Shown here: positions 11,627 through 22,866 of the stretch, piece after piece
Numbering within the stretch: the stretch's first letter is position 1
How the letters are laid out: every line of letters begins with the position of its first letter
Assembly: GCA_027475525.1 (NCBI GenBank)
Contig: JAMWFC010000046.1
Coordinates: 310,001-374,000 of the forward strand
Length of the DNA: 64,000 nucleotides
Reading direction: 5' to 3'
Source: Macrolepiota albuminosa
Lineage: Eukaryota; Basidiomycota; Agaricomycetes; Agaricales; Agaricaceae
Translations under genes and position numbers: made by a program
The notes under the pieces: model-generated
Databases searched by the model: none
What the model was told of the DNA's origin: nothing
Seen by the model: the letters and a program-made list of their open reading frames with translations, nothing else

Positions 11627-14600
11627 AGGAGCAGAGAAGCAAGGCAGAAAAAGGGAAGGACAGGAAGGAAAAAGGGATGAAGTTTAGTCAATGAAGGCAA
11701 CTGGAAAATGTTTAGCCACTGCTGAATAATGGCAAGCACAGCTACTGGTGCCCAGCCTCTGAAACTCAACAACCAAGTGCCTAGAACTATTGGAATGTGA
11801 CAACACATTGTTACCATGCAAATATGTGCTAGTTCTTGCATAGGGGAGAAAGATATAAAAGGAGGAGAATTCTACAGGAGTTGGGCAAGCAATTAACTTG
11901 CCATGGCTCAGAGTCTCCAGGAAGTGGATGTCTTAGGCCAACACAATTAGATTGACTTTAGATTACTAGTAGTAATACTATTTGTTTCCAATTTTGAGTA
12001 TGACTCTAAGTTCTCATTCAAATTAAATCAATTAAAATTATAACACTTTTACAAAGTGCTAGTGCATGCAACTTAGCCCCACAATCTTTGTGAAGTAATG
12101 CTATATTTAATCAAAAGCCTAGTTCAATTACATTTGAGCTGCTTGTATAATAAAATAAAAACTTTACTTTTGCATCACCAGTCTCCTTATAACCAGATAA
12201 AATTGAGGCTTGTTGTACTCACTATGCCTATGTCACCTCTTGAGATGCACCATGACCATGACAACTATACTATGACACATACACCACTTGCTGTTGAAAT
12301 AGAGTCATTGTTAAGGTTCTCTTGTTGGCCAGGCTTCTCACTTGGTCATGTCAAAAGAGATACCTATGCGTTCTTCATGGCTGAGGTGAGGCAGGACCAG
12401 GACAGGGTGCATGAGGAAGACAAGAAAGTGGTTGAGCATATGATTATGTTCCTATCTGTGGTGCAACAGAACTTCTGAGAAGATAGTGAGATTATGGTGG
12501 ATTCTTTGTTTCAAAGACCTCACAATCACCTTGAAATGCTTACAATTATAAACAGATGTTAATGTCTGCCTTGGTTTTATTTTATTTAATTTAATCCTAC
12601 ATCTTACTTTACACTAATACTACTATTGGTTCAGTCACATACTTCTATTTTAAAATAAACAAAAATCTTGCCTTCCATATCCTCTCACTGACTTGTTAAT
12701 TGAAGGTATACACAGATGTCTCTCATTTCAAGGTGTTTCTCATCTCATGCTATAAAAGGAGGACAAGATGTTAAATCCAAGACACATTTTTGTTGATGCA
12801 AGTCAGAAATGAAATGTATAAAAGATTTCAATAAAACAACTGCTCTTGATGTAGACAAGGTTGACTTGTCTTGGTATCATGTGTGTCCTGTTTTTTGCTT
12901 GTCAAAAATTGTAGAGATAGAACAGGCCACACTTGCATCTGTACATCTCACAAAAACAGTTTGCCAGAAGACAATTGAGTTTAAAGAGATTCAGAAGCAA
13001 GTAAAACAATTGGCAGAGGCTGCAACACCACCACAGGGAAGGAAGATAGTTGAGACTCTGCTGTGCCTTGTGTTGATCAGGCACATGTTTTGTTTTTGCA
13101 CATGTGGATTCATGGCACCCAGATTGCCTGAACCTGGCACAGGCATCTTGATGGCCATGACTGACCAGGTGCAGGCCCCAAAGCACTACTGCCCAAGGAC
13201 CTATCAGTATCATGGCTATGGTGACTGCCACATGGTCTTTCCAGGTTTTGAGCACCTTGTCCACCACATCTGGTATGTTGCTGCTGCCCAGTACATTGCT
13301 CTCTAAGTGGCAAAAAACATCACTAAAACATCTGAAGGGAATATGACAAATAATTTGAAAAGGGCACTGGCATTTGTCACTCATGTTCTGTGAAAATTTC
13401 AAACTGCCATGATGACCTTTCTTCAGCAATGTACGTGGACATTGAGCTTTGAACTTGTCTGAAGTGGCTTTCAGACAATTTTGTTCTTGAGCATCATCAG
13501 AATTTTGATTGCAGTATTGTTGGCAGCATGCTTTTTAATGTTTGTTTCAATCCAGGCTGGTACATCGGAGTATACTTGGTCCACATATTCATAAAACATG
13601 TCAGTATATTTATTGAAATGTTCTTCCATCATTTGTTCATTGCTAAATTCAAATCAGTCCAAGTTTTTTTGAAGCATGTAGCTTGCCCAGATAAGAATAC
13701 TGTAAAATTCATTGTTCAAAAGATCAAAGTGAATCAGCTTTTCAGAGAATGGCAATTTGTCAAAACTGCAAAGATCAGATAGAATTTGCTTGCAAAGGGG
13801 AAGATTGTATTTGTTGAAAAAGAAATTGGCATGTGTTTGAGTGACATTCAGAAATACAGTCAATGAATGTGAGGAAAAGTCTCAAATATCAGGCTCATCC
13901 AATTGATATAGACAACACCAAAAGCTCCAGAACTTCGTTGCCAATGCTGGAGAGCTGCAATCAAAAATGGCATGTCTTTGCAGAAATAGTGATTGTAACA
14001 GAGCCGTGCATATGCATATGTCAATTCAACTGAGCTGAGCACAATTGCTATTCACTGCCCTTTAGGATTTATCTGATTGATGACAGCTCACAATGCTTTT
14101 TCAATGTTGTCTTTGTCAACTCCAGAGTATGAATTCAGCACATCGCAAAACAGTGTCAGTGAGTTTTTAGACTTTTTTTCTACTTAAAAGACAGCTTTGT
14201 TGCTTGCAAGCTCAATCTTGATCAACATGGCTTTGAGATGGGACTCGATTGTTTCTATAAAACAAAAATTATTAGATTGATATCAATTTCATAATAATTG
14301 TTTTCACCCTTGTCCAGAATCTTGGCAACCCATGTTACTTGCTGCAATTGTTGATGCAACTCTTCATATTGTTGCACCAGTTCTGCCTGGGACCACATTC
14401 CCTTGTGCGTTTTATTGATCTTGAAAATAAATATCCTCCATTCCATACCAATGAGTTGGTTACTTCTGAGGTGCCTAGAGCACCTGTCAACTGCCTGGCC
14501 TCATTAGGAGGCTCTTTGGAAGCCAACCAGCTGGACTGTCAAAGTCCTCATGACAACTGCATAACTAGGGGAGTTAGTCCCCCTGGCATCTTATCCCCTA

Positions 14601-14629
14601 GCTGTTGCTGGCCCTCATGATGCAAGCTC
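11627..14629. other. AT-rich region with unrecognised open frames
   Basis: No domain that I recognise is present. TATA-like GATATAAAAGGAGGA occurs near 11850 and a similar CTATAAAAGGAGGA near 12751. Two plus-strand open stretches (about 12220-12478 and 12809-13306) have protein-like composition. The second overlaps an antisense open frame at 12902-13429, so strand is undecided. Further degenerate coding may lie on the minus strand between 13440 and 14260. The right edge is set by abrupt Helitron coding sequence at 14630. The block is probably inserted or rearranged TE debris. Confidence 0.3.
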
Positions 14630-15015
14630 TCATTTGGAAAACCAGCATGAAGTCTATTTCTCAGATCATAAATCAATACAGGTGGTAGCTGCTAGATCCA
14701 ATGCAGACAAGACTGCACTCACAGCTTGGTTTGAAGCTAATACCAGATTTCCCAATAATAACACCACTTATCAAAACTTTTCCACTAAGTTGTTTATGAA
14801 GCATCTAAATGAACTTGGAAGGAGAGACAGAGGTACAGCAATTGAAAGGATGTATTTTGCTTCACCAAGACAGGGAGAAAGGTTCTATCTCAGAATGCTC
14901 TTGACCATTGTAACCAATGCAACTTCATGGGCTGATCTCAGGACAGTCAATGGCCATATCTATTAAACTTATCAGGAGGCATGCAAGGCTCTAGGTCTTT
15001 TGGATGATGATGCAG
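14630..15015 (+). pseudogene. Helitron H1: pre-helicase segment
   Basis: The reading frame from 14634 gives ENQHEVYFSDHKSIQVV, TALTAWFEANTRFP, GTAIERMYFASPRQGERF and LRMLLTIVTNATSWADLR, then TYQEACKALGLLDDDA. This is the conserved linker between Rep and helicase in Helitron proteins. A stop follows GHIY near 14964. The segment ends at the TSD GCAG (15012-15015) of an inserted LTR. Confidence 0.8.
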
Positions 15016-15893
15016 TGATAGGACTCCACAGGCTAGGTGCATCAACGACCAGCTCAGCATCAGCTCTGGACACCTTGCTGCACTCAATTTATCCATTTTA
15101 AATCATACCCAATGGCCATGTATGGCAAGCAACGTACTCAATCAGTAATAGTGCCGATGGCAGCTGAACTAACAAGTGACAGCTGGCATCACTCAGATAG
15201 CATATGGTATTGCTAGCCTGGGGCACTGATGGCATTTCCTGTGACTGGCAGCCTGGCATTTCACCTTGGCATCTTCTCTCTACTTGGACAGACAGCATTC
15301 TTGTTAATCTCTCATTATTTAGTTTAATGCATGGTGACTGCTTACATTCTTTCCAGTTCACTGCTCTTTGGCAACTCTTAGTTGCTTAGCAACAGTAAAC
15401 TCATTTTACTATAAATATTTACCATTGTCACTAGTTAGAACAGAAGAGAGTACCCCAGTTTACACCCCTCAGTTCACCTCATGGTTTAGATTTCTTTTGA
15501 GCTGACTAAGTTCATAGTTGCCAACTGTCTAAGCACTCTTAGCCTGCTTGCTGCAGTTACACTTATGGGACCTACATGCCTTGCACCTATGGCAGGCATC
15601 ACACAGCTTAGTTGTCACTAAGCCTCTAATTTTCTTTCCACATCTTTGCTGCATTTACTCATATTCACATTCCCCTTTCACTCAGGTGCACTTTGTTGTT
15701 AGTGCACCTTGTTTGCTGCAATCTCTTACTGACTGCCTTATCAACCTTCACCAAATCTTGCTGTTTAACTTGTCTCTGACTTGTTCTCTGAAAACTGCCC
15801 AGGACTCCCTCAATACTTAGTGCGGCCAACACATTTGTACAGGTCAGTAGCCATAAACTATATCTGCTACTAATCTACTTTTGGGCATCATCA
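15016..15893 (+). mobile_element. Probable solo LTR (family C) in H1
   Basis: This 878-bp non-coding segment starts TGATAGGACTCC and ends GGGCATCATCA. It is flanked by GCAG on both sides (15012-15015 and 15894-15897). Excising it together with one GCAG rejoins the Helitron text as ...LLDDDAE..., as expected for the family. It contains a TATA-like CTATAAATATTTACC near 15410. An alternative pairing of longer flanking repeats (ATGCAGTG at 15010 and 15899) is possible, but fits the TG...CA ends less well. Confidence 0.6.
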
Positions 15894-16792
15894 GCAGAAT
15901 GCAGTGTCTCACTGAAGCCACTTCAATCCTACTAGAATCAGCTCTCAGACAGCTGTTTTGCACTATCCTATTTCACTCTGCTTCTGCCACTCCAGAGGCT
16001 TTATGGAACAAATTCAAGCACTTTATTTGTGATGATCTTTGATACAGATTGGAATACACAAGGCAATACAGGGGCCAAGTCTTTATCAATGATGATGTTT
16101 ATGACTATAGCCTTTATCTCATCAATGATGCCTTGATAAATTTTGGGAAAACTCTGAAAGACTTTCTCAAGATGCCAGAAGCTCAACAAAATTGGAATGT
16201 AGTTCCAAGTAATTGGCATTTGCAAAAAAAAAAATTGACTTGAATACTGATCAAACTAATTTTCTAAGCAATAGACTTTTAGAAGAGATGAAACTAATTA
16301 TGATGTTGAGGAACTAAAGCAAAGAGTAGAAGAAAACAAGGCCAAGTTCAATGTGGAACCACTAGAGACTTTTGATGCTGTTATGAACTCTGTCAAATGA
16401 CAATTTGGGACAGTGCTGAAGGATGTGGCAAAATCTTTGTCTGCAATACTCTGGCTGCTGCTGTTCATTTCAATGGAGATGTGGCATTATGTGTAGCATT
16501 ATCTGAGATTGCTGCCTTATTGTTGGAAGGAGGTAGAACTGCTCATTCAAGATTCAAAATTCCCATTCCTGCGCTTGACATATCTATTGCCAATATCAAG
16601 AGAGAAACCCTGTTTTCACAGCTCATAATTCACACCAAAGTTATCATTTGAGATGAAGTTCCAATGCAACACAAAAATGCCATTGACTTTGTAGATCATG
16701 GCTTCAGAGACACTTTTGATAACAACATTTTCTTTGGTGGAGTTACTGTGGTTTTTGGAGGGGACTTCAGTGTAAGAGTGACCTCTAGAGGC
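15894..16792 (+). pseudogene. Helitron H1: helicase N-part with Walker A and GGDF
   Basis: The segment reads ESALRQLFCTILFHSASATP, ALWNKFKHFICDDL and NDDVYDYSLYLINDALINFG. It continues to a degenerate Walker A (DSAEGCGKIFVCNTLAAAV near 16405), RTAHSRFKIPIPA, and then DEVPMQHKNAIDFVD with VTVVFGGDF near 16745. These are PIF1/RecD-like motifs I to III. The Walker Gly-Lys pattern is intact (GCGK), but stops occur at 16041, 16240 and 16649 and the frame shifts several times. Confidence 0.85.
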
Positions 16793-17248
16793 TGTGGCTC
16801 AGTCACATAGCTGGCAGAGACTAACAATATCATAATAACTACTTACCTGGCAGAGGGGAATCCAAAGAGAACAAGTCTAGGGATTCCCTATGCCAGGTTG
16901 GATGCTTCTGAGGCTTCTGAAGCGTGGGAAACAACTGTACAGTACAACAAAACCTTAAAAACTCGAAAATTGACTAACCAAATAACTGTGCAAACAAGGC
17001 AGAAAAACTCTGGCTTATATAAGCAGTCTGGAAGCAGTGCTGAAGGGTCCACACTTGTCTAAATGATAGCTAAAGAACCAGAGCACCTCAAAGGCTGAGA
17101 ATAGTACTAAGAGATAGTGTTGAGAGAATAAAAGCAGCAAAATGAGAGAATGATAGAAGAAATAAGGAAATGAATAAAAGGAGAGTGAAGGAGTAAGAAG
17201 TGAAAGAAGAAAGAAATGAGGAGTAAATAAGGAGTCCCCTGACATTCA
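16793..17248 (-). mobile_element. LTR family A, full-length solo copy, inverted
   Basis: In minus orientation this 456-bp element starts TGAATGTCAGGGGACTCC and ends CTGAGCCACA, giving TG...CA ends. It contains GCTTATATAAGCCAG-type TATA sequence. It interrupts the H1 helicase between RGC and RQQMIAASLKRG. Only GGC is shared by both flanks, so the TSD is weak. Related copies are at 3, 8271 and 50992. Confidence 0.7.
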
Positions 17249-17676
17249 GGCAGCAGATGATTGCTGCTTCACTTAAAAGGGGTAGACTTTGGGATCACAT
17301 ACAAGTCAACTGCTTGGTTCAAAATATGAGGTTGGAGCAGACTGCAGAGAATATTGCTTATGCAGCTTGGTTGTTGGATATTGGTGCAGGGAAAAATTTA
17401 GGACCTGGAGAAACAGTCAAACTGCCTAAAAGGATGATCTGTGATGACATTTCTATTACTGGATTGATTTTTTCCACATATTTTGATATTGGTAATCCTC
17501 AAAATAATCAGTATTATCTAGACTAGACTATTCTCTCTGGCAAGAACTCTGATATAAAAGCAATCAATTCAAAAGTTCTAGAGAGGTATCCAGAGGAAGA
17601 AAGAATCTTACAGAGTGCAGATTCTGTTCTGTCTGATAACAGAAATCCTAATGGCCTTGCATCATATCCTGTGGAA
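17249..17676 (+). pseudogene. Helitron H1: helicase middle part
   Basis: The frame gives QQMIAASLKRGRLWDHIQ, NMRLEQTAENIAYAAWLLDI, NLGPGETVKLPKRM and then AINSKVLERYPEEERILQSA after a TAG near 17524. This is the standard region after motif III of Helitron PIF1 helicases. It breaks at about 17676, after the conserved SYPVE, where a P/Q-rich segment begins. Confidence 0.85.
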
Positions 17677-18093
17677 TATGGGCTTCCCACAGCAGCAGCA
17701 ATAACCAGCAGTGGGCTACCCGCCACAGCAGCCAGTGATCAGTGGCTATCTGGCACACCAACTCATGCAGGGCAACTTTATGCTCCAAAATGCACCTGTG
17801 GGCGGCTATCAGCCCCAACAACCAGTAGCAGGCACTTATGTGCCACATCACGCTGAAGGCCAATCCCAGCAACACCAATATGAGGGGCTTGTCAGCCCCC
17901 AAGCAGCACCAGGATGGGGGCAGTTTGCCCTCGTAATGGCAAGGGGGGCAATGAGCACACATCCTTTGCCCCAGTTTACCACCCCAGTGCACTACTCTGG
18001 CATGGGTGGTGCGCCTGTAATGATGCCATACCTCCTGGCTTGGATGGAGGCTTGGGGCATGATGCCCCAGTACGATGCCTTGTATAAGGTGCT
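17677..18093 (+). other. P/Q/G-rich insertion in the H1 helicase
   Basis: About 417 bp separates SYPVE from LPLAKLALKIEVPVMLL, which are normally almost adjacent in the family. From 17711 to 18100 one frame is open for about 130 codons and rich in Gln, Pro, Gly and Met (YPPQQPVISGYL, GGYQPQQPVAGTYVP). GC content is higher than in the flanking helicase. I do not recognise it. It could be part of a captured host exon or of a retrotransposon gag. No clear TSD or terminal repeats were found. Confidence 0.45.
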
Positions 18094-18258
18094 AGTGTAG
18101 TTTGCCTTTGGCTAAACTGGCTTTGAAGATTGAAGTTCCTGTCATGCTCCTCAGAAATCTGGATACAACCAAAGGACTTTGCAATGGAACAAGAATGATT
18201 GTCACTCATATCAGTATCAGAGTCTTCAGATATCATATTATCAGTGTCAGTGGAGATG
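18094..18258 (+). pseudogene. Helitron H1: helicase C-part, first half
   Basis: Reads LPLAKLALKIEVPVMLLRNL followed by NGTRMIVTHIS, the conserved 'cPVMLLRNLD...G.cNGTR' segment of Helitron helicases. It is cut at 18258 by a SINE flanked by near-identical 10-bp repeats. Confidence 0.8.
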
Positions 18259-19163
18259 TAGGGGCAGAGTGGCTCAGCTGGCACCATCGTGTTCTTAAAG
18301 TTTGTACCTGAGTAGGAACAGCAAGGTCGTTAGTTTGACTTTTGCCTATGTACTGCAGCCTTTGGCAGCAAACACTTTAGACACTGTATCTGGCTTATTT
18401 AATGCTGCCAAGAAGCCACTGCCCTCACATGCAATACTAGGAAGGCTTGTTCTGCAGGCCATTATATGGGAGACCAATTTGCATATGATTTGATTAATCA
18501 ATATGACCACCATGCTCGTGTCCAATCAGAAAAAGGGAGGATTCCCCAATGTAAAGGATTTAGGAGAGAGAAAACTGTACCTTGCTGACCAAGCAAGCCA
18601 TAGTCGGGGTAGGGGCAAAGTTAGGTAACAAAGCAGTCCAGACCTTAAATGGCTGTCCACCTAGTTGCCGAAGTACTGTGTGACACTGTTGGTTGGAATT
18701 TGATAAAAGTCGGTTGGGGTTCTTAGGTCTTATATGAACTGTAAAATCTCACAGCCTGCTGGCCCTTCCATGGCCCCTGCAGGGGATGTGGGAACTCAGT
18801 CAAAAATAGCCTCTGGGTGTATGGGGGTTAGAGTTGTGGAGCTCTGGCCACATTGTCAGCAAGCATTAATGAAAGTAGATAGGTCCAATCATTGGGATAG
18901 CACGTTAGTGGCAGATAGAAAGGGATTACATATGCAAAGTAGTATGAACTCCAATGAAGAGCTGGAGTAGAATCAAATTGTAGTAAAGTAGCTACAAGGC
19001 ATAACTGGCATGTCTGAAAAAGCATCAGGCTGGAGTACCTACTGGAGTGTCCATAAGTAGCATACCCTTACATACTGTGGGAGTTAGAACACTATTCCCA
19101 TGTACAAAATAACTCTCTAACTAAACAAATTGAATCATCATCATCATCATCATCATTATCATT
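18259..19163 (+). mobile_element. tRNA-headed SINE-like insertion
   Basis: This 905-bp segment begins TAGGGGCAGAG followed by TGGCTCAGCTGG, a perfect match to the Pol III A box. A diverged B-box-like GTTAGTTTGACTTTTGCC follows about 65 bp later. The element ends in an ATC/TCA simple repeat (19137-19160), a common SINE tail. Flanks are AGTGGAGATG (18249-18258) and AGTAGAGATG (19164-19173), 9 of 10 identical, and removing the segment restores helicase SVSGDAKFAGST. The length is large for a SINE, so the body may be composite. Confidence 0.65.
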
Positions 19164-19490
19164 AGTAGAGATGCAAAGTTTGCAGGTTCAACTGTTTTGA
19201 TTCCAAGGATCAATCTAGATGTCTCTGAAGACGATTTGTCAATACCATTAAGCAGGAGACAGTTTCCAATTTGATTGGCCTTTGCTATGACTATCAACAA
19301 GTCTCAAGAGCAATCAGTCAAACATGTTAGATTGAACCTTTGATCACCCATTTTTACACATGGCCAACTTTATGTTGCACTTTCTTGATGCACATCAGGA
19401 GATCATATCAAGGTGATTTTGTCAGAGGAAAATAAATCAAAAACAACAGCAAATATTGTATACCAAGAAATCCTCAATGGTTTACAAATG
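19164..19490 (+). pseudogene. Helitron H1: helicase C-terminus
   Basis: The frame reads DAKFAGSTVLIPRINLD, then LAFAMTINKSQEQSVKHVRL and FTHGQLYVALS, the terminal motifs of Helitron PIF1 helicases, and ends ANIVYQEILNGL near 19485. In-frame stops occur near 19274, 19338 and 19389. Tandem repeats follow immediately. Confidence 0.85.
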
Positions 19491-19655
19491 TAAGAACAAT
19501 ATAAATGATTGAGCCTCAGTAGTTCCACAGTGAGTAGGGAAATGACTGTTATTGCCCTGTAGAACAATATATACAATTGAGCCTCAGTAGTTCCACAGTG
19601 AGTAGAGAAACAACTGTTATTGACTTGTAGAACAATATACAGGATTGAGCTATGG
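19489..19655. repeat. Tandem repeat, about 68-bp period
   Basis: Two full units and a partial third each begin GTA(A)GAACAATAT and carry TGAGCCTCAGTAGTTCCACA, then GTGAGTAG and ACTGTTATTG (19489, 19558, 19626). A diverged relative with CCTCAGTAGTTCCATGGTGAG lies at 19704-19725. The array directly follows the H1 helicase and may belong to its 3' non-coding end. Confidence 0.7.
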
Positions 19656-20060
19656 GTAAATAAGTAAAGGTATGGGATAAATTGTACATAGAGATAAGCT
19701 CACCCTCAGTAGTTCCATGGTGAGTAGGGAAACAACTGAGGGTGGCAAAAATTGTAGATGAAATTTATAGCTATGATTTATAGTAATCCAGGAAGAAAAA
19801 TAAAATAAAAAGAAAGGAAAATAAAACCAGGCTCACAGACAGTGGTGCTGCTGGCTTAAGTAACATCAATCAATATGAGTAAAGACTGAACTCTCTCTTT
19901 AATAATTATTAACTAACTACTTATTACTAACTTTTATATTTTAGCATCTAACTTGATATTTGTTGATACTGTACTGATAGAATATATATATAATTTGAAA
20001 TTATAGCAAACTCTTTATTCATTAACAATATATGTTAAAATAAAAGCTAAGTTACTAATA

Positions 20061-20232
20061 TACATATTTGGAGCCCCTAATCAAACAAAGTGAGGTTGGA
20101 GTGGAGACTGAAATGCTTATATACAAACTTGGAGCCTTAACCGAACAAAGTGAGGTTGAGGTGGAGGCTAAATTACTTATACATACTTGGAGCTCTAACT
20201 GAATGAAGTGAGGTTAGGATAGAGGCTTAGTT
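20061..20232. repeat. Tandem repeat, three units of about 60 bp
   Basis: Three diverged units share ACTTGGAGC, then AACAAAGTGAGGTTG and GTGGAGRCT (starting about 20061, 20120 and 20180). The third ends just before a run of G residues. No gene is seen between 19660 and 20660 apart from these repeats and hairpins. Confidence 0.7.
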
Positions 20233-20366
20233 GGGGGGGGGAGAGTTTGAGGGCCAAGTGTTAGAGTTCAGACTGCTTATAAGGATACCTATACGATTAT
20301 AATATCAGTATGATACTATTAAAGTATAGTCAGTTAATTAGTAATCGTAAAGTAGGTATAATGGCT

Positions 20367-20398
20367 CACCCTCAGTCTCGTATAAATGACTGAGGGTG
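20367..20398. other. 11-bp stem hairpin
   Basis: CACCCTCAGTC (20367-20377) pairs perfectly with GACTGAGGGTG (20388-20398) around a 10-nt loop. The same stem half is used at 19701-19710 / 19735-19744. The right arm with its continuation CTGAGGGTGCG..ATCTATGT recurs at 50475. This could be a transposon-end hairpin (Helitrons carry one near the 3' end) or a transcription terminator-like structure; I cannot decide. Confidence 0.5.
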
Positions 20399-20661
20399 CG
20401 TATCTATGTGGGTCGTATATATATATCTGTTCCATTGTTTAAGTGTGATGGGGTGGTGGCCAGATGTGAAGGGGTACGGTTCCTGGGTTCACTATGTGAA
20501 AGGGTAGTGCTTGACCCTGCACAATGAGCGATTGTTGTGGTGACGTCGTCCCATTCCAACACCAAGCCCCCAATGAGCTCCGAAACTCGTGCCGAAGGCA
20601 CGAATCGTACGTAAGAAAAAGGGAAAAAATATAAGAGTTGGGACGGCGCTACGATTATGTA

Positions 20662-22866
20662 ATGGGACAGAAAAGCGAGGAGCCACGTATCACGCGACAG
20701 CGGGTTCTTCAAAACTTGTTGAGCGTGGGGTCACAACTTCATTCTCTCATGAACGACGACGGCTGCAAGCACAAGGCGACCCAAGCTCACAATACGTCGA
20801 GCAAGAAGCGCAAAACAAACACTGCCAATGTGTAGGTCACAGATATTATCTTCTAAGCTTCTTATGTCATCCTCTCATATACTCGCGACCACCAGGATAG
20901 CCCTCGATACCCCACACGGTCCGCGATGCGCTCAGTCCCAAAGATCCAAGCCGCATTCACACCTAAGTCTTACTACAGAGATCCAAGCTCTGCCGCGTGT
21001 CAGTCTGCAGCCGCCAGACAAGCTCCAAGAAATCTCTCAGTGAGTACCGTCCCTGTCTTTCGCAATGGGTGGTCAAAACGCAACATAAAAAACTCCGCTA
21101 TACTGTCAGTAGTGATCGTATGTTGACTTTTCATTTGCCCTGCAAGCCCTAATGTTCCTCCCAACACAGCTTCTCCCAAACCATTATACATCAATGAAAG
21201 GTGGAAAGCACCCACTAAGCCTCTATCAGGTGCGTATCCGCATCCTCTTGGTCTAATATTATCCTTACACGGTCGAATCAGAGCCTGAAGAGATTATCGT
21301 AATTTCCTCCGACAATGACGAGAATCCTCGACCTCGAAAACGCTTGAGACGACGACATACAACGCAAGTCAACGAAATAATCGACCTCACCAAAGACGAT
21401 ATTTCATCACCACCGAGGTCTAGACCCACTCGCTTGAGGCACGCACCACTTTCTACTCCAACCCCCGTCACGAGCCTAAGGACTGCCACGTCTTCAAGTT
21501 CTCAGTCGAGATACCTCAGACGCCTCTCCCTTTCCAAATCCAAGCCAAAGACCACGCCTCCCCATTCCCAATCACACTCCCAGACCCAGACCAGCTCATG
21601 GCAGCTCAAAACAAAGTTGCCTGCCGCTCCATCTCCCACAAAAATGCGCCGTCGACATCTGAATGACAAGCTTGATGACGAGGGGAAGGGGGATTCATCT
21701 GCTTCCAAGATGCCTGCAGTAGAGGTAGTCATCAATAGGCTCAATGCGTCGCCCACTGCCGTTCCCAGGTCCAGATTCAACTCCAGCCGGGCCCCGGAAA
21801 TTCAACCTCAGCCTAGACCTGGCAGGCTAATACTCTCCAAAGGTGAGTGAATAGATGCTAGTGTGTAATAAACGTTTGTTGACGTGTTTTCTTCCTAGAA
21901 CTTCGTGTACGGCTCCAGGATGAGGAGGAGGAGGAAGAGGAAGAGACCGTAACGTCTCCTCTTCTCCCATTCAATGGCACTGATAGAACTATAAACGCCG
22001 TCAGTGGAGAAGCGAATATGGATGCTAGTCTGGCCGAGTTTGCGAAAAAAACTGAGGACATCGAAGGCACATATGTAGATCAATTATCCATTCTCAATGA
22101 GGAGGAGGATTTGGTGATCATGGAGGAGCCACAATTTGATGAGCGAAGTTCAATCGGTCAAATATCTCTAATCGATGAACAAGATGAAGAAAAGTCTGGG
22201 ACGGAGGAGCAAGAGCGGGATTTGAACCATCAAATAGATGTGACTGCACCGCCTGCTTCTGACCCAACAGGCAACCTGAATCCCTATGAAGATGTTTTCG
22301 TGACTGGAGATCTGCACGATGCAGCACTGACGACGAACGAGACTCTTACACTCCCTGTCTCTGTTGCTACGATGAGCACGGGTGACAAAGTTGTTCGCCA
22401 AGCTCCTTCGAATGACATAACCAAAACAAAGGATGATGAGGCAGTGGCTTCCTTGGTGTCCGCTGAGTGTTCGGTTTCTCTTCACCAAGTTGCTGAGCCT
22501 TATCCATTCGAATGTTCCGTTCCGACCACGATCTTTGCTAGGTCTGTAACCAGACCTGTGGAGGAGGAGAGAGAATCTGTTATGGAAGTACAGATGGCAG
22601 AACCTATTGTAGATCTGCCTGCTGAAGAAATGCAGAACAAAGAAATGCTTACGGAGATGCTTCCCGATGTGCTTATGACTCCCGTGGTTGCTATACACGA
22701 CGACACTGTCCTCATGCAAGCGAACGGAGATGACGTTGTAAGTGGTGTGGTGCAAGAGGAACTTACATACATGTCATCCTTTCCTCAGTCTCAGTCAGAA
22801 GAGGAAGATGACGAGTATCTGCTCTCTCTGGACTTGAGCTACCCGGATTTTGATATTGCTAGGTGA
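20662..22866 (+). CDS. Five-exon gene with two SUMO-interacting-motif-like sequences
   Basis: My model has exons 20662-20829, 20896-21039, 21170-21229, 21284-21842 and 21899-22866. These sum to 1,899 nt, an exact multiple of three (632 residues), with GT-AG introns of 54-130 bp; the third acceptor (GAG at 21283 rather than CAG at 21281) is chosen to keep the frame. The protein starts MGQKSEEPRITRQRVLQNLL and is low-complexity. Exon 4 carries EEIIVISSDND and NEIIDLTKDD, both close to the SUMO-interacting consensus (hydrophobic core plus acidic/Ser tail), around a basic RPRKRLRRR patch. The last exon is strongly acidic (EEEEEEE, NEEEDLVIMEE, SEEEDDEYLLSLDLSYPDF). I do not recognise the family. 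Base composition is clearly more GC-balanced than in the flanking TEs, so a host gene is likely. Confidence 0.7.

Larger units (their letters stand above)
14630..19490 (+). mobile_element. Decayed Helitron H1 with nested insertions
   Basis: Five collinear pieces of one Helitron PIF1-type helicase (14630-15015, 15894-16792, 17249-17676, 18094-18258, 19164-19490) are separated by four insertions. Removing the insertions joins the pieces in family order, from the pre-helicase region through Walker A, the GGDF motif, the NMRL motif and the VMLLRNLD segment to the C-terminal THGQLYVALS segment. The Rep HUH and tyrosine region is absent upstream. Many stops and frame shifts show that it is long dead. 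Confidence 0.85.

Noticed and set aside
12902..13429. 175-codon minus-strand frame as a gene
   Set aside because: It overlaps an equally long plus-strand frame, and neither matches a family I know.
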